Of a DNA stretch of 64,000 nucleotides, positions 39,170-48,418 are shown one piece after another. Every line of letters starts with the position of its first letter. The stretch's first letter is position 1. This DNA comes from FEB-22 sp003105195 (lineage in GTDB: Bacteria; Pseudomonadota; Alphaproteobacteria; Rhizobiales; Xanthobacteraceae). Location: NCBI GenBank assembly GCA_027493405.1, contig JAOSKV010000003.1:1-64000 (forward strand). The letters run 5' to 3'. The notes under the pieces were generated by a model that saw nothing but the letters and a program-made list of their open reading frames with translations, searched no databases and was not told where the DNA came from. Both the position numbers and the translations under genes were made by a program.

Positions 39170-40492
39170 ATGCGTGTCCGTCGGGGAACCGGGCGCGAGA
39201 GCTATCCGCAGATCGGGACGGACCGGTGCCGGCGCCCCGGGCGGGCGATGCCGGCCGCCGCGATCGTCCTCGCCGCCGTCCTGGCATCCGGGCCGGTCGG
39301 GGCGGAGGCGCTCCGGCCTCCCGCGGACTGGCCGCCCTGGGCGCGCCAGCTCGCACGCGAGCTCGCGCCGCTGCGCGCCCTTGCGGCGCCGACCGATGCG
39401 GTCTGGGAGCGGCTGCCGGTCGTGCGCGCCGAGGCGCGCGGCATCGTCGGCGATGGCCGCACCGATGCGACACGGGCGATCCAGGCCGCGCTCGATTCGC
39501 TCACCGACGGGGGCACGCTGGTGCTCGGCCGCGGCATCTACGTGCATTCGCGGCGCCTCGTGCTGCGCCATCGGCGCACGCGCATCCTGGGCGAGGGCGC
39601 TCGCCTGCATGCCAGCAACCCCGCCGACATGTGCATCAGCCTCGAGGGCGACGAGACCGAGCTCAGGGGACTCGAGCTCAGCGCGATCACGGTGCGCCGC
39701 GGGATCCGCCTCGAGACCGCCCGTGTCACCGTGCACGGCCGCGGCACGCGGGTCCTGGACAACCGCATCGTGGGCGCGACGTCCGCCGGGATCTGGATCC
39801 ACGGCGCACGGGACTTCGCGATCGTCGGCAACCGGGTCACCGCGACGCTGGCGGACGGCATCCACAGCAGCGATGGCGCCAGCAACGGCTATGTCGCGCG
39901 CAACGTCACGGACATCACGGGGGACGACGGAATCTCGGTCGTGTCGTACCTCTCGGGCGCCCGGTCCGGACGCATCCTGATCGAGGACAACCGCGTGTCG
40001 AACGTGCACTGGGCGCGCGGCATCGCCCTGGTCGGTGCCTACGACGTGCTGGTCCGGCGCAACGCGGTGGCCGGAACCGAGCGCGCCGCCGGCATCATCG
40101 TGACGCGCGAGCAGTCCTTCAACACCTACGGCGTGGATCGCGTGATCGTGGCCGACAACGACGTCTCCGGGGTCGCGCGCCTGCCGCCGCTGGCGCCGAC
40201 CGAGACGACCGGGCAGGCCACCATCGACGTGAATGCGCACGTGACGCCGACGCCGGACCTCCAGGTCCGGCAGGTGCTGATCAGCGGCAATGCGCTGCGC
40301 GACGGCCTGACGGACGGCATCCGGCTTCTCGGCGGCGTCTGCGACGTGACGGTCACGGGCAACGAGATCCGCGGCATGAAGGGGCGGGCCATTGCCGTCG
40401 TCGAGCCCACTTGCCGCACGACCCTCGCGCGCTGCGCCGGCAATGCGGTGGAGAGCGGATCCCCGCTTCCTTCGGCCTGCAAGCGGGAGTGA
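39170..40492 (+). CDS. Right-handed beta-helix protein (pectate-lyase-like), secreted
   Basis: The 440 aa protein has a signal peptide (residues about 24-45, AMPAAAIVLAAVLASGPVGA) and then a pectate-lyase-like right-handed helix: GDGRTDATRAIQAAL marks the start, followed by PbH1-type rungs such as NRIVGATSAGIWIHGARDFA and NRVSNVHWARGIALVGAYD. In EPS clusters such proteins act as periplasmic lyases, epimerases or modifiers of the polymer. It starts 5 bp after the glycosyltransferase and lies 6 bp before the Wzy gene. The catalytic residues are not clear. Confidence 0.8.
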   Translation: MRVRRGTGRESYPQIGTDRCRRPGRAMPAAAIVLAAVLASGPVGAEALRPPADWPPWARQLARELAPLRALAAPTDAVWERLPVVRAEARGIVGDGRTDATRAIQAALDSLTDGGTLVLGRGIYVHSRRLVLRHRRTRILGEGARLHASNPADMCISLEGDETELRGLELSAITVRRGIRLETARVTVHGRGTRVLDNRIVGATSAGIWIHGARDFAIVGNRVTATLADGIHSSDGASNGYVARNVTDITGDDGISVVSYLSGARSGRILIEDNRVSNVHWARGIALVGAYDVLVRRNAVAGTERAAGIIVTREQSFNTYGVDRVIVADNDVSGVARLPPLAPTETTGQATIDVNAHVTPTPDLQVRQVLISGNALRDGLTDGIRLLGGVCDVTVTGNEIRGMKGRAIAVVEPTCRTTLARCAGNAVESGSPLPSACKRE

Positions 40493-40498
40493 CCCGGG

Positions 40499-41845
40499 AT
40501 GCGCGCTCCCCACCCGACGCCCGACATGCCGTGGTGGCTCCGCCCCGAGCGGTTCGTGCTGTTCATCATCCTGCCGATCGGCATCGCGATCAGCGCGGCC
40601 GCCGCCGGCCTGATCGAGACCAACCGGGCCGGCTATTCCGCCACGGTGTTCCTGAACGCCTTCTACGTGACGCTGTTCCTCTCGGGTATCGCGGCGGTCG
40701 CGCTCGGCGCGGTCCTGGCTCGCCGCCTGCCCCTCGACGAGGCGGACGTCCGCTTTCGCGACGGCGCACTCGACATGCTGTTCCTGGCCTGCATGCTCGG
40801 CTACGCGGTCTGGTTCGGTCCCCTGATCCTGTCGGCTCCCGACCTGGTGCTGGGCGCGCTCACCGCGCAGGAAGGCGCCGTCATGGAGATCCGCGAGCGG
40901 GCGCCCAACGTCTCCGGGATCACCACGCTGACGCAGTTCGGCATCGCCTATGCGTGCATCTACGCGACCAAGCGGTTCGCGTTCGATGAACGCCCCGGGC
41001 GCCGCTACGATGCCTACATGATCCTCATCATGCTCGTGGCCTTGCTGCGCGCGGCCGTGTACCAGGAACGGCTCGCCGTCATCGAGCTGGTATTCCCGGT
41101 GCTGGTGATCCTGTGCAAGAGCGACCGGCTGACCGGGGCGCTGCCGTTGCGCGCCTTCCGGCAGACGCTGCCGCTCCTGATCCTCGCGGCGAGCCCGATC
41201 TTCTTCGCGATCTTCGAGTACAACAGATCCTGGATCAACCACTATCAATACGAGTACGACAGCTACGGCCAGTTCGTGCTCGAGCGGCTGGGGCTCTACT
41301 ACGTCACGGCCCTGAACAACATCGCGGGACTCCTGGAGAACAGCGCCTGGGGGACGTACACGGGCGAATGGACACTGTACTGGGTCTACCGGCTCCCCGT
41401 GATCGGCAGCTTGCTCTCGCAGGCCATCGGCCTGGAGGCCGGCGAGATCTATGTCAAGGTTCTCGACGAGTACGCGCACCAGGAGTTCAACAATGCGACC
41501 GGCGTCCTGATCGCGCACCACGATTGGGGTGCGATCGGCGGCACGCTGTTCCTCATGGCCCACGGGGTGCTCGCGGGCCTCGCCTTCCGCTCGTTCCTGC
41601 GCTCGCGCGGGTTCCTGCAGTACTTCTATCCGCTGATCCTGTACTCGCTCTTCGAGATCCTGCGCATCGGCTACCTGTACGACGGGCGCTGCGTCGCCGC
41701 CCTGATCGGACTCGGCATCGCCTATTGCGGCTGGGGAATGAAGCGGGCGCCGGACGCCGCGCCGGGGCGGGCGCGGATCGCGGCGGCCCGGGTCCATCGC
41801 GCGAGCCCCCGCCGTCCGGCGGCCGCGCATCCGGGCGAGAGCTGA
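40499..41845 (+). CDS. Wzy-like polysaccharide polymerase
   Basis: This 448 aa membrane protein has about ten hydrophobic segments: FVLFIILPIGIAISAAAAGLI at the start, VTLFLSGIAAVALGAVLA, then others, with a large loop in the middle (residues about 235-330) that includes NRSWINHYQYEYDSYGQF. This topology, with little sequence conservation, is typical of O-antigen/EPS polymerases. It lies between the beta-helix and flippase genes, the expected place. The family call depends on topology and context. Confidence 0.7.
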   Translation: MRAPHPTPDMPWWLRPERFVLFIILPIGIAISAAAAGLIETNRAGYSATVFLNAFYVTLFLSGIAAVALGAVLARRLPLDEADVRFRDGALDMLFLACMLGYAVWFGPLILSAPDLVLGALTAQEGAVMEIRERAPNVSGITTLTQFGIAYACIYATKRFAFDERPGRRYDAYMILIMLVALLRAAVYQERLAVIELVFPVLVILCKSDRLTGALPLRAFRQTLPLLILAASPIFFAIFEYNRSWINHYQYEYDSYGQFVLERLGLYYVTALNNIAGLLENSAWGTYTGEWTLYWVYRLPVIGSLLSQAIGLEAGEIYVKVLDEYAHQEFNNATGVLIAHHDWGAIGGTLFLMAHGVLAGLAFRSFLRSRGFLQYFYPLILYSLFEILRIGYLYDGRCVAALIGLGIAYCGWGMKRAPDAAPGRARIAAARVHRASPRRPAAAHPGES

Positions 41846-41861
41846 GGCGGGGCGGGCCGCG

Positions 41862-43121
41862 ATGCACACGGACTCGTCCCGCGAGGCAGGTTTCAGGGGC
41901 CGTGCGTTCACCACGCTGGTGATCATGGCCATGCGCGGCGCGACCCAGGTCGCGAAGTTCGGCCTGACCCTGTTCGTCGCGCGCTTTCTCGACCTCGAGA
42001 CGCTCGGCCTCTACGGCCTGATCGCCGGCCTGACCGTGATCCTGCCGGTGGTCGCGGGACTCGGCCTGTTCAACTGCCTCAGCCGCAACGCCGTGACGCA
42101 GACCCTGCCGGAGACCATCGGCGAGGCGCGGCGCTACCTGGAGATCCAGGCGGTGGTCCATGCGCTGGTCCTCGCGGCGGCGGCGCTCGCCGGAACGCTG
42201 TGGAGCGGCGCGCTGCTCGCCACGCTGGTGGTCGTGACGGTGCTCCTCGAGCACCTGAACAACGATATCTCCACGCTCCTCAATCATCTCCGGCGGCCCC
42301 GCCTTTCCAACGTCCTCATGTTCGTGCGAAGCGCCGCGTGGATCGCGGTCTATGTCGCGCTGGCGCTCCTCCTCCCGTCGCTGCGGACGCTGCCGGCCCT
42401 GCTCGCCTTCTGGATCGGGGGATCGCTCGTCGCCGTCGTGGCCTTCACAGTCGCGACGCGCGACTGGCCGTGGGCGAGCGCGCTCGCGGCCGGCCGCCCG
42501 CGCGGCTGGTTCCGGGACCGTTTCCTCGAGTCGCGGGCGCTCTACGTGAACCACCTGGCCAATATCGTCGGGCAGTTTCTGGACCGCTACCTGGTCGGGC
42601 TCTTCATGGGTCTCGAGCTCACCGGCGTGTATTTCCTGTTCTGGTCGATCGGGAACGCGCTGATGAACCTGGTGCGGACCGGGATGATCCAGGTGTCCGA
42701 ACCGCACCTCATCCGTGCCTACGGGCGGCGCGACGGGAGCTATGCGGGACTGTTCCGGCGCTTCGTGCTCGAGGTCGTGCTGACCACGGCGCTCTTCGGG
42801 CTCGTGACCGCGGGGCTGGCCCATTACGGACTTTCCTACCTGCAACGGCCCCTGCTCGCGGACTGGCTGCCGGTGCTGTGGCTGATCCTGCTCGGCGCGG
42901 TGTTGCGCATGATCTACGAGGTGCAGGAGGTGAACCTGTACAGCCGCCGGGAGGATATCCGGATCCTCGCCAGCAGCATCGCGGTGTTCGCGGTGTCCCT
43001 CATCGCCAATCTCCTGCTGGTGCCGCGCTATGCGCTGTACGGTCCCGCGATGGCCATGATGCTCGCCTGCATCGTCGGCATCGCCTACCGCCACGTCCTG
43101 ATTGCGGGAGGGAGCCGATGA
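41862..43121 (+). CDS. Wzx-like oligosaccharide flippase
   Basis: This 419 aa protein of the MATE/MOP flippase superfamily has about 12 membrane helices. The N-terminal GATQVAKFGLTLFVARFLDLETLGLYGL is characteristic of polysaccharide exporters, and the C-terminal helices end IAYRHVLIAGGSR. It should flip the lipid-linked repeat unit across the inner membrane. The gap to the upstream polymerase gene is 16 bp, so it is in the same operon. Confidence 0.85.
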   Translation: MHTDSSREAGFRGRAFTTLVIMAMRGATQVAKFGLTLFVARFLDLETLGLYGLIAGLTVILPVVAGLGLFNCLSRNAVTQTLPETIGEARRYLEIQAVVHALVLAAAALAGTLWSGALLATLVVVTVLLEHLNNDISTLLNHLRRPRLSNVLMFVRSAAWIAVYVALALLLPSLRTLPALLAFWIGGSLVAVVAFTVATRDWPWASALAAGRPRGWFRDRFLESRALYVNHLANIVGQFLDRYLVGLFMGLELTGVYFLFWSIGNALMNLVRTGMIQVSEPHLIRAYGRRDGSYAGLFRRFVLEVVLTTALFGLVTAGLAHYGLSYLQRPLLADWLPVLWLILLGAVLRMIYEVQEVNLYSRREDIRILASSIAVFAVSLIANLLLVPRYALYGPAMAMMLACIVGIAYRHVLIAGGSR

Positions 43122-43266
43122 GCCGGCGACCGCCGCACCGCCGCCGGGGCACGCCGCATCGCCGTTTCGCGCGCGCATCGCGCGTTCGCCTCGATGGCAT
43201 CTCGCGATCCGGAGCCGGTGGTTGCCGTGCCTCCGTCACCACCCAGGACAGAAGCATCCAAGAGCC

Positions 43267-44400
43267 ATGAAGATCCTCCACGTCTGCGAAAGCGTCATCG
43301 GCGGCCCCGCCTCCTATTTCGAGGAGATGCTGCCGTTCCAGGTCGCGCGGTTCTCCGGCGAGAACGTGATCCTGCTCGGGCCCGAGGATCATCGCGCCCA
43401 CGTGCGCGCCGACATCGGCTGCGTGTTCGAGACCTATCGGCGCGCCGGCCGCGACCCGCGCTCGCTGCTCGCGCTCGCGGCGGCGATCCGCCGCGCCGTA
43501 ACGCGGCACGACCCCGACATCGTGCATCTCCACAGCAGCTTCGCGGGCGCGATCGGGCGCCTGGTCGTGCGCGCCATGCGCCATCGCGCCCGCATCGTCT
43601 ACTGCGCCCATTGCTGGTCGTTCGATCGCGTGCCGTACACCGCGGCGGCGCGGCTCTGGACCGCGATCGAGCGCGTGCTCGCCCGCGCCACGGACGCGAT
43701 CGTCAACCTGTCGCCGCACGAGAACCCGCTGCTGCTGGAGGCCGGCTTCCCGGCCCGCAAGATCAGGCTGGTCGTCACGGGCGTGCGCGACATCCCGCCC
43801 GAGCGGCGCCCGGCGCTCGCGGCGCGCGCACCGGGCCGGCCGCTGCGGCTCCTGTTCCTCGGGCGGTTCGATGCGCAGAAGGGCGCCGACCTGCTGATGC
43901 GCGACTTCACGGGCATCGCCCCGGAACGCGCCGTCCTCACGCTGGTCGGCGGCAAGGTCGTGGACGGGGTCGATTTCGAGATCCCGCCGGGCATGACCCA
44001 TCTCGGCTGGGTCGCGCGCAGCACGCTCCCGGAGCTGCTCGCCGGCTTCGACGCGGTGATCATGCCGTCGCGCTGGGAGGGCATGTCGATCTGGGCGATC
44101 GAGATCCTGCGCTCCGGCCGGCCGCTATTGGGCAGCAATCGCGGCGTCTTTCCGCACATCATCGACGGGGTCAACGGCGCCGTGATCGACATCGACCGGC
44201 CCGGTTTCATGGACCGGGCGATCCGGGTGCTGGAGGCCTCGGATCTCTCCCTGATGGGCGCGGCGGCGCGGGCGACCTACGAGCGGCTGTTCGACCCCGC
44301 GCGCATGAACCGCGAGCTGATCGAGATCTACGAGTCGCTGCTGGAGCGTCCGCGCCCGGTCGCGGAGGGCCGCGCGGCGATCTCGGGCACGCGGGCGTGA
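43267..44400 (+). CDS. Glycosyltransferase family 4
   Basis: This 377 aa GT-B enzyme starts MKILHVCESVIGGPASYFEEML. It has the family-4 donor motif: PSRWEGMSIWAIEILRSGRPLLGS, with LLFLGRFDAQKGADLL before it. The ATG at 43267 is the family-consistent start. It follows the flippase after 145 bp with no obvious terminator and should act on the same repeat unit. Its 3' end meets the convergent rfbA gene. Note a direct repeat of GTGAGGCGGGAG at the junction 44397-44426. Confidence 0.88.
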   Translation: MKILHVCESVIGGPASYFEEMLPFQVARFSGENVILLGPEDHRAHVRADIGCVFETYRRAGRDPRSLLALAAAIRRAVTRHDPDIVHLHSSFAGAIGRLVVRAMRHRARIVYCAHCWSFDRVPYTAAARLWTAIERVLARATDAIVNLSPHENPLLLEAGFPARKIRLVVTGVRDIPPERRPALAARAPGRPLRLLFLGRFDAQKGADLLMRDFTGIAPERAVLTLVGGKVVDGVDFEIPPGMTHLGWVARSTLPELLAGFDAVIMPSRWEGMSIWAIEILRSGRPLLGSNRGVFPHIIDGVNGAVIDIDRPGFMDRAIRVLEASDLSLMGAAARATYERLFDPARMNRELIEIYESLLERPRPVAEGRAAISGTRA

Positions 44401-44431
44401 GGCGGGAGGCGTGAGGCGGGAGGGTCGCGGG

Positions 44432-45337
44432 TCAGCGGCCCGCGCCGACGCCGACCTCGAGGCCGGGAAGCTCCGGCAGCGCCTGCAGGTAGCGGCCATA
44501 GGGGCTGCCGGGCGAGGCGCGGCCGGCGGCCTGCGCGGCCGCGCGCGAGATCCAGCCCTGCTCGCAGGCGATCGCTTCCAGGCAGGCGAGCTTGCGCCCG
44601 GTGTTCTCCTCGATCCGGCGCACCAGAATCGAGGCGGCGAGCAGCGAATCCGGCGTGCCGGTGTCGTACCAATGCTCGCCGATCGGCAGCCGCTCGACGG
44701 CGAGCGCGCCGCGCCCCAGATAGGCGCGGTTGAGGTCCGTGATCTCGAGCTCGCCGCGCGCCGAGGGTGCGAGCGCGCGGGCCAGCGCCGGCGCGTCGCC
44801 GTCGTAGACATAGAGCCCGGTGACCGCGAGGTTCGACCTCGGCAGCGCGGGCTTCTCCTCGAGGCCGAGCACGCGGCCCGAGACGTCGAGATTGACGACG
44901 CCGAAGGAGCGGGGGTCGTCCACCTCGACCGCGAAGACGGAGGCCCCGGCGCGCCGCAGCAGGGCGCGGCGCAGGAGCTTCGGCGTCGCGTTGCCGATGA
45001 ACAGGTTGTCGCCGAGCACCAGGACCGAGCCGCGGCCGGCGAGGAACGGCTCGGCGATGATCAGCGCCTCGGCGATGCCGCGCGGCGCGTCCTGCTCGGC
45101 ATAGGCGAGGCGCATGCCGAAACGCTCGCCGTCGCCGAGCAGGATGCGGAACAGCGGCAGCGCCTCGGGCGTCGAGATCAGCAGCGCCTCGCGGATCCCG
45201 GCCCGCATCAGCAGCGCGAGCGGGTGGAACACCATGGGCGTGTCGTAGACCGGCAGCAGTTGCTTGGAGACCACGGCCGTCGCCGGATAGAGGCGCGTGC
45301 CGCGACCGCCCGCCAGGATGATGCCGCGTGCGCTCAT
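44432..45337 (-). CDS. rfbA: Glucose-1-phosphate thymidylyltransferase
   Basis: This 301 aa nucleotidyltransferase makes dTDP-glucose from glucose 1-phosphate and dTTP. It begins RGIILAGGRGTRLYP, the signature of the RfbA/RmlA family, and continues with SKQLLPVYDTPMVFHPL. Further marks are GDNLFIG and the metal/product site EITDLNRAYL. The ATG at 45337 is preferred over the GTG three bases upstream because ATG gives MSARGIIL. It lies 4 bp after the epimerase gene on the same strand. Expression of both should be shared. Confidence 0.9.
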   Translation of the reverse strand: MSARGIILAGGRGTRLYPATAVVSKQLLPVYDTPMVFHPLALLMRAGIREALLISTPEALPLFRILLGDGERFGMRLAYAEQDAPRGIAEALIIAEPFLAGRGSVLVLGDNLFIGNATPKLLRRALLRRAGASVFAVEVDDPRSFGVVNLDVSGRVLGLEEKPALPRSNLAVTGLYVYDGDAPALARALAPSARGELEITDLNRAYLGRGALAVERLPIGEHWYDTGTPDSLLAASILVRRIEENTGRKLACLEAIACEQGWISRAAAQAAGRASPGSPYGRYLQALPELPGLEVGVGAGR

Positions 45338-45341
45338 CACG

Positions 45342-46373
45342 TCAGGCCTTGAGGATCGCGCCTTCGAGCTCGACCTGGTGAATGCGCGTCTTCCATTCCT
45401 CGAGCGCGCGGTACCAGTCGAGCGTGATCGTGTCGGCGCGGCGCGACAGCCGCTTCGACTCCAGGCCGGCGACGATCTCGGCCACGCCCTCGGTGATCGA
45501 GACCGTGGTCCGGTAGCCGAGCGTCGCGATGCGCGCGAACGACACGCGGTAGGAGCGGGCGTCCGGGTCGCCGTACCATTCGATCTCGGCGCCGCCCGGG
45601 ATCAGGCTCGCGACCTCGCGCCCGAGCGGGCCGATCTGGACGTTGAGGTCGTCGGAGCCCGCGTTGAGGATCCGTCCGTTGACGGCCTCCGGGTCCGCCG
45701 TCATGGCGAATTCGAGCGCGCGCGCGGCGTCGCGCACATGGATCATCGGCCGCCACTGGCTGCCGTCGCGCATCAGCGGCAGCCGGCGGGTGCGCCAGGC
45801 GCCCTCGGTCATGCCGTTGATCGCGAGGTCGAAGCGCATGCGCGGGCTCGCCCCGAACAGGGTCGCGAAGCGCAGGATGGTCACCACGAAATCGTCCGCG
45901 CCGGCGAGCGGCAGGATGTCGCCTTCGGCCGCGAGGTTGGCCTTGGCGTAGACGGTGAGCGGATTGGGCGTGCTGGCCTCGTCGAGGATCGTGGTCGGCG
46001 GCGCGAAGCCGTAGATCGAGCACGAGGACGGGATCACGTAGCGCGCGGCGCCGGCCTCGCGGGCGAGCCGCGCGGTGCGCGCCCGCGCGCGGTGGTTGAT
46101 CGCCCAGGTCTCGTCGGTGAACGCGTCGCCCATCGGGTCGTTGGACAGCGCCGCGAGGTCGATGACGCCGTGCACGTCCGCGAAGAGCCCGGGGCTGAGC
46201 GAACGGGTGTCCTGCCGCACCTTCTCGAGATCGGGATGCTCCGGGAGCAGGTCCTGTCCGAAGAAGTAACGGTCGATCGCGATCACCCGCCAGCCGTTGT
46301 CGAGCAGACGCGGAACGAGAACGCATCCGATGTATCCGCCCGCGCCGGTCACCAAGAGCGTCGGCTTCTTCAC
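45342..46373 (-). CDS. NAD-dependent sugar epimerase/dehydratase (extended SDR)
   Basis: This 343 aa extended SDR enzyme has the Rossmann motif TGAGGYIGCVLV at the N-terminus and PSSCSIYG for the catalytic Ser. The active-site motif YxxxK reads YAKAN at the expected place: the lysine position holds Asn (codon AAC). Catalytic loss, or use of the nearby Lys two residues after Tyr, is possible. The start is GTG at 46373 with AGGAGG seven bases upstream, much better than the upstream ATG. It is divergent from the aminotransferase, with a TAACCTTA inverted repeat between them. Confidence 0.8.
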   Translation of the reverse strand: MKKPTLLVTGAGGYIGCVLVPRLLDNGWRVIAIDRYFFGQDLLPEHPDLEKVRQDTRSLSPGLFADVHGVIDLAALSNDPMGDAFTDETWAINHRARARTARLAREAGAARYVIPSSCSIYGFAPPTTILDEASTPNPLTVYAKANLAAEGDILPLAGADDFVVTILRFATLFGASPRMRFDLAINGMTEGAWRTRRLPLMRDGSQWRPMIHVRDAARALEFAMTADPEAVNGRILNAGSDDLNVQIGPLGREVASLIPGGAEIEWYGDPDARSYRVSFARIATLGYRTTVSITEGVAEIVAGLESKRLSRRADTITLDWYRALEEWKTRIHQVELEGAILKA

Positions 46374-46452
46374 GATACGCCTCCTGCGAAGTCTCACTTT
46401 GCCGGGCGCGACTATACGCGGAAGCGCAAAACACGATTAAATATCCGGACGA

Positions 46453-46488
46453 TAACCTTATTAGATAAAATGCGAGGCATTAAGGTTA
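46453..46488. promoter_or_regulatory. TAACCTTA / TAAGGTTA inverted repeat in a divergent promoter
   Basis: TAACCTTA at 46453-46460 and its exact reverse complement TAAGGTTA at 46481-46488 are 20 bp apart, in an AT-rich patch between the divergent epimerase and aminotransferase genes. The same core recurs at 48409-48418. A dimeric regulator of EPS genes is a reasonable inference. Confidence 0.45.
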
Positions 46489-46578
46489 AGCCGCGCAACC
46501 GCAGCGCGGCGCTGGCATACCGGCGGCTTCGGACCGATAAGATTCTATCGGTCCTGGAAACCGGCCGGAGGCGCGGCG

Positions 46579-47733
46579 ATGCTGCAGGTTCAGAATGCGA
46601 TTTCCTTCAACCGGGCTCCGGTCGTCGGCCGCGAGCTCGAGCTGATCCGCGAGGCGCTGGAGGCGCGGCGCCTCGCCGGCGACGGCCCGCACACGCGCTG
46701 GTGCCAGGACCGACTGAAGGAGGCGCTCGGCGCCCACCAGGTGCTGCTGACGACGTCGTGCACCACCGCGCTCGAGCTCGCCGGGCTGCTGTGCGGCCTC
46801 GCGCCGGGCGACGAGGTCATCATGCCGTCGTTCACCTTCGTCTCGACCGCGAATGCGGTGGTGCTGCGCGGCGCCAGGCCGGTGTTCGTCGACGTGCGGC
46901 CGGACACGCTCAACATCGACGAGACGCTGATCGAGGCGGCCGTCACGCCGCGCACGCGCGCGATCTTCCCGGTGCACTACGCGGCCGTTTGCGCCGAGAT
47001 GGACGCGATCAACGCGATCGCGACGCGGCACGGCCTGGCGGTGGTCGAGGACGCCGCGCAGGCGATCGGCGCCAGCTACAAGGGGCGCCCGGCCGGAACG
47101 CTGGGCGACATGGGATGCTTCAGCTTCCACGAGACCAAGAACGTCGTCTCGGGGGAGGGCGGGGCGCTGGCGCTGCGCGATGCGACCCACGCGGATCGCG
47201 CGCGGATCCTGTGGGAGAAGGGGACGAACCGTACCGCCTTCCTGCTCGGCCAGGTGGACAAGTACACCTGGGTCGACGTCGGGTCTTCGTTCCTGCCGAG
47301 CGAGATCACGGCCGCCGTGCTGCGCGCGCAGCTGGAGTCCGCGCGGGAGATCATCGACGACCGCCTGCGCAGCTGGGGATTCTACCACGCGGCGCTGGAG
47401 GACGCCGAGGGCGCCGGGCTGCTGCGGCGGCCGATCGTGCCGGACCACTGCGTCCACAACGCGCACATCTATTACGTGCTGTGCGGCGACCGGGCCCAGC
47501 GGGACGGCCTGATCGGCAAGTTCCGCTCGCACGGGATCACGGCGAGCTTCCACTACATTCCGCTGCATTCCGCGCCGGCGGGGCAGCGCTTCGGGCGGAC
47601 GCAGGGCGAGCTGACCGTGACGGACGACATCGCGGGACGCCTGTTGCGCCTGCCGCTCTGGTACGGCATGGGCGAGAAGGCGGGACGCGTGGTCGAGATC
47701 CTGCGGCGCGAGCTCGGCCTGCCGTCGCTGTGA
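46579..47733 (+). CDS. DegT/DnrJ/EryC1 sugar aminotransferase (WecE/RffA-like)
   Basis: This 384 aa PLP enzyme resembles dTDP-4-amino-4,6-dideoxygalactose transaminase (WecE/RffA). Marks are TSCTTALELAGLLC near residue 55, VVEDAAQAIGASYKG with the PLP-ring Asp, and SFHETKNVVSGEGGAL with the internal-aldimine Lys near residue 181. The length fits the family (about 376-390). It would use glutamate to aminate a dTDP-4-keto-6-deoxy sugar, which fits the RfbA-like enzyme encoded on the other side of the divergent promoter. A dedicated dTDP-glucose 4,6-dehydratase was not clearly found here. Confidence 0.88.
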   Translation: MLQVQNAISFNRAPVVGRELELIREALEARRLAGDGPHTRWCQDRLKEALGAHQVLLTTSCTTALELAGLLCGLAPGDEVIMPSFTFVSTANAVVLRGARPVFVDVRPDTLNIDETLIEAAVTPRTRAIFPVHYAAVCAEMDAINAIATRHGLAVVEDAAQAIGASYKGRPAGTLGDMGCFSFHETKNVVSGEGGALALRDATHADRARILWEKGTNRTAFLLGQVDKYTWVDVGSSFLPSEITAAVLRAQLESAREIIDDRLRSWGFYHAALEDAEGAGLLRRPIVPDHCVHNAHIYYVLCGDRAQRDGLIGKFRSHGITASFHYIPLHSAPAGQRFGRTQGELTVTDDIAGRLLRLPLWYGMGEKAGRVVEILRRELGLPSL

Positions 47734-47782
47734 GGCGATCGATCGGCGGAGCGCGGGCGGGCGACGCCGCGACGCCCGCTCG

Positions 47783-47812
47783 GAGCGCATTCCACTTCGG
47801 CGGAGGATGCTC
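47783..47812. repeat. Dispersed CACTTCGGCGGA repeat, copy 1
   Basis: The unit runs GAGCGCATTCCACTTCGG then CGGAGGATGCTC and is partly palindromic (GAGCgCAT with ATGCTC). Related copies are at 47905-47940 and 54332-54363. Elements of the form GAACCGGT..CACTTCGGCGGAACATGCTCTAG are common in Hyphomicrobiales genomes. Confidence 0.5.
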
Positions 47813-47904
47813 TACAGCCATTTCCGCTCGAATCGAATCCGCCCGGCCCAGCGCTTCGACCGGAAACGGGGATAGGCTCTTGCTTGGCGCATGTACTTGT
47901 CGGC

Positions 47905-47940
47905 GAACCGGTATCCACTTCGCCGGAACATGCGCTAGAG
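47905..47940. repeat. Dispersed CACTTCGCCGGAACATG repeat, copy 2
   Basis: The unit contains GAACCGGTATCCACTTCG, then CCGGAACATGCGCTAGAG. The stop codon of the small membrane protein gene (minus strand, 47935-47937) lies inside its CTAG end. Confidence 0.5.
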
Positions 47941-48344
47941 GAATTGAAGCACCGCCAGCGCGACCGCGACGGCGACGAGACAGGCCGCCGTCCAGACGAT
48001 TCCCATCAGGGTCCAGACGGCGATGCGCGGCCGCGCCGGCGCCGTCTCGCCCGGCGCGGTCCAGGGCTCGAGCGACGGCTCGGCGCGCTGCAGCGCGCGC
48101 GTGACCGCGGCGATCTCGGCGAGATCGCGCTCGAGCTGCTGCTCGCGCGCCTGGGCGGATTCGTACGTCGGTTGAAGCTGGAATGAGTCGGCGGCGCCGC
48201 GGCGCGGCACCGACTTGCGGATACGCGACGGGGGAAGTCCGTCTCGAGAATGCTGCGCGCCGTGGCGAGCTGCCCGATCGCGTTCCAGGCGTGCCGCCAG
48301 TCCGCGTCGTCGCGGCGCCGCGGTTCGTCGGTCCTGTTCGGCAT
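47935..48344 (-). CDS. Small single-pass membrane protein, frameshifted
   Basis: The N-terminus MPNRTDEPRRRDDADWRH and the later part (QLQPTYESAQAREQQLERDL, then a C-terminal helix TLMGIVWTAACLVAVAVALA) are in different frames, joined by one indel near 48200-48215. The corrected length is about 136 aa. It has a cytoplasmic coiled-coil part and a C-terminal membrane anchor. It is divergent from the glycosylphosphotransferase gene, across a region with TTAACCTTAA. The function is unknown; its place in the cluster suggests an envelope or EPS accessory role. Confidence 0.5.
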
Positions 48345-48408
48345 TGCATACGTCCCTGTCGGGTCCTCTTTACCAAGCCGGGACGGGGCGATCGACGTCA
48401 ACCACTCG

Positions 48409-48418
48409 TTAACCTTAA
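48409..48418. promoter_or_regulatory. TTAACCTTAA motif in a divergent promoter
   Basis: TTAACCTTAA lies between the divergent small membrane protein gene and the glycosylphosphotransferase gene. It shares its core with the inverted repeat at 46453-46488. A near copy, TTAACCTGAA, is at 53090-53099 upstream of the coiled-coil gene. Confidence 0.4.

Noticed and set aside
39134..41932. 932-aa minus-strand open frame across the EPS genes
   Set aside because: It spans three well-supported plus-strand genes and encodes a low-complexity, His/Asp/Arg-rich product.
44397..44426. Direct repeat GTGAGGCGGGAG between the convergent GT4 and rfbA genes as a mobile-element scar
   Set aside because: Only 12 bp, two adjacent copies, no other sign of insertion; simple slippage explains it.
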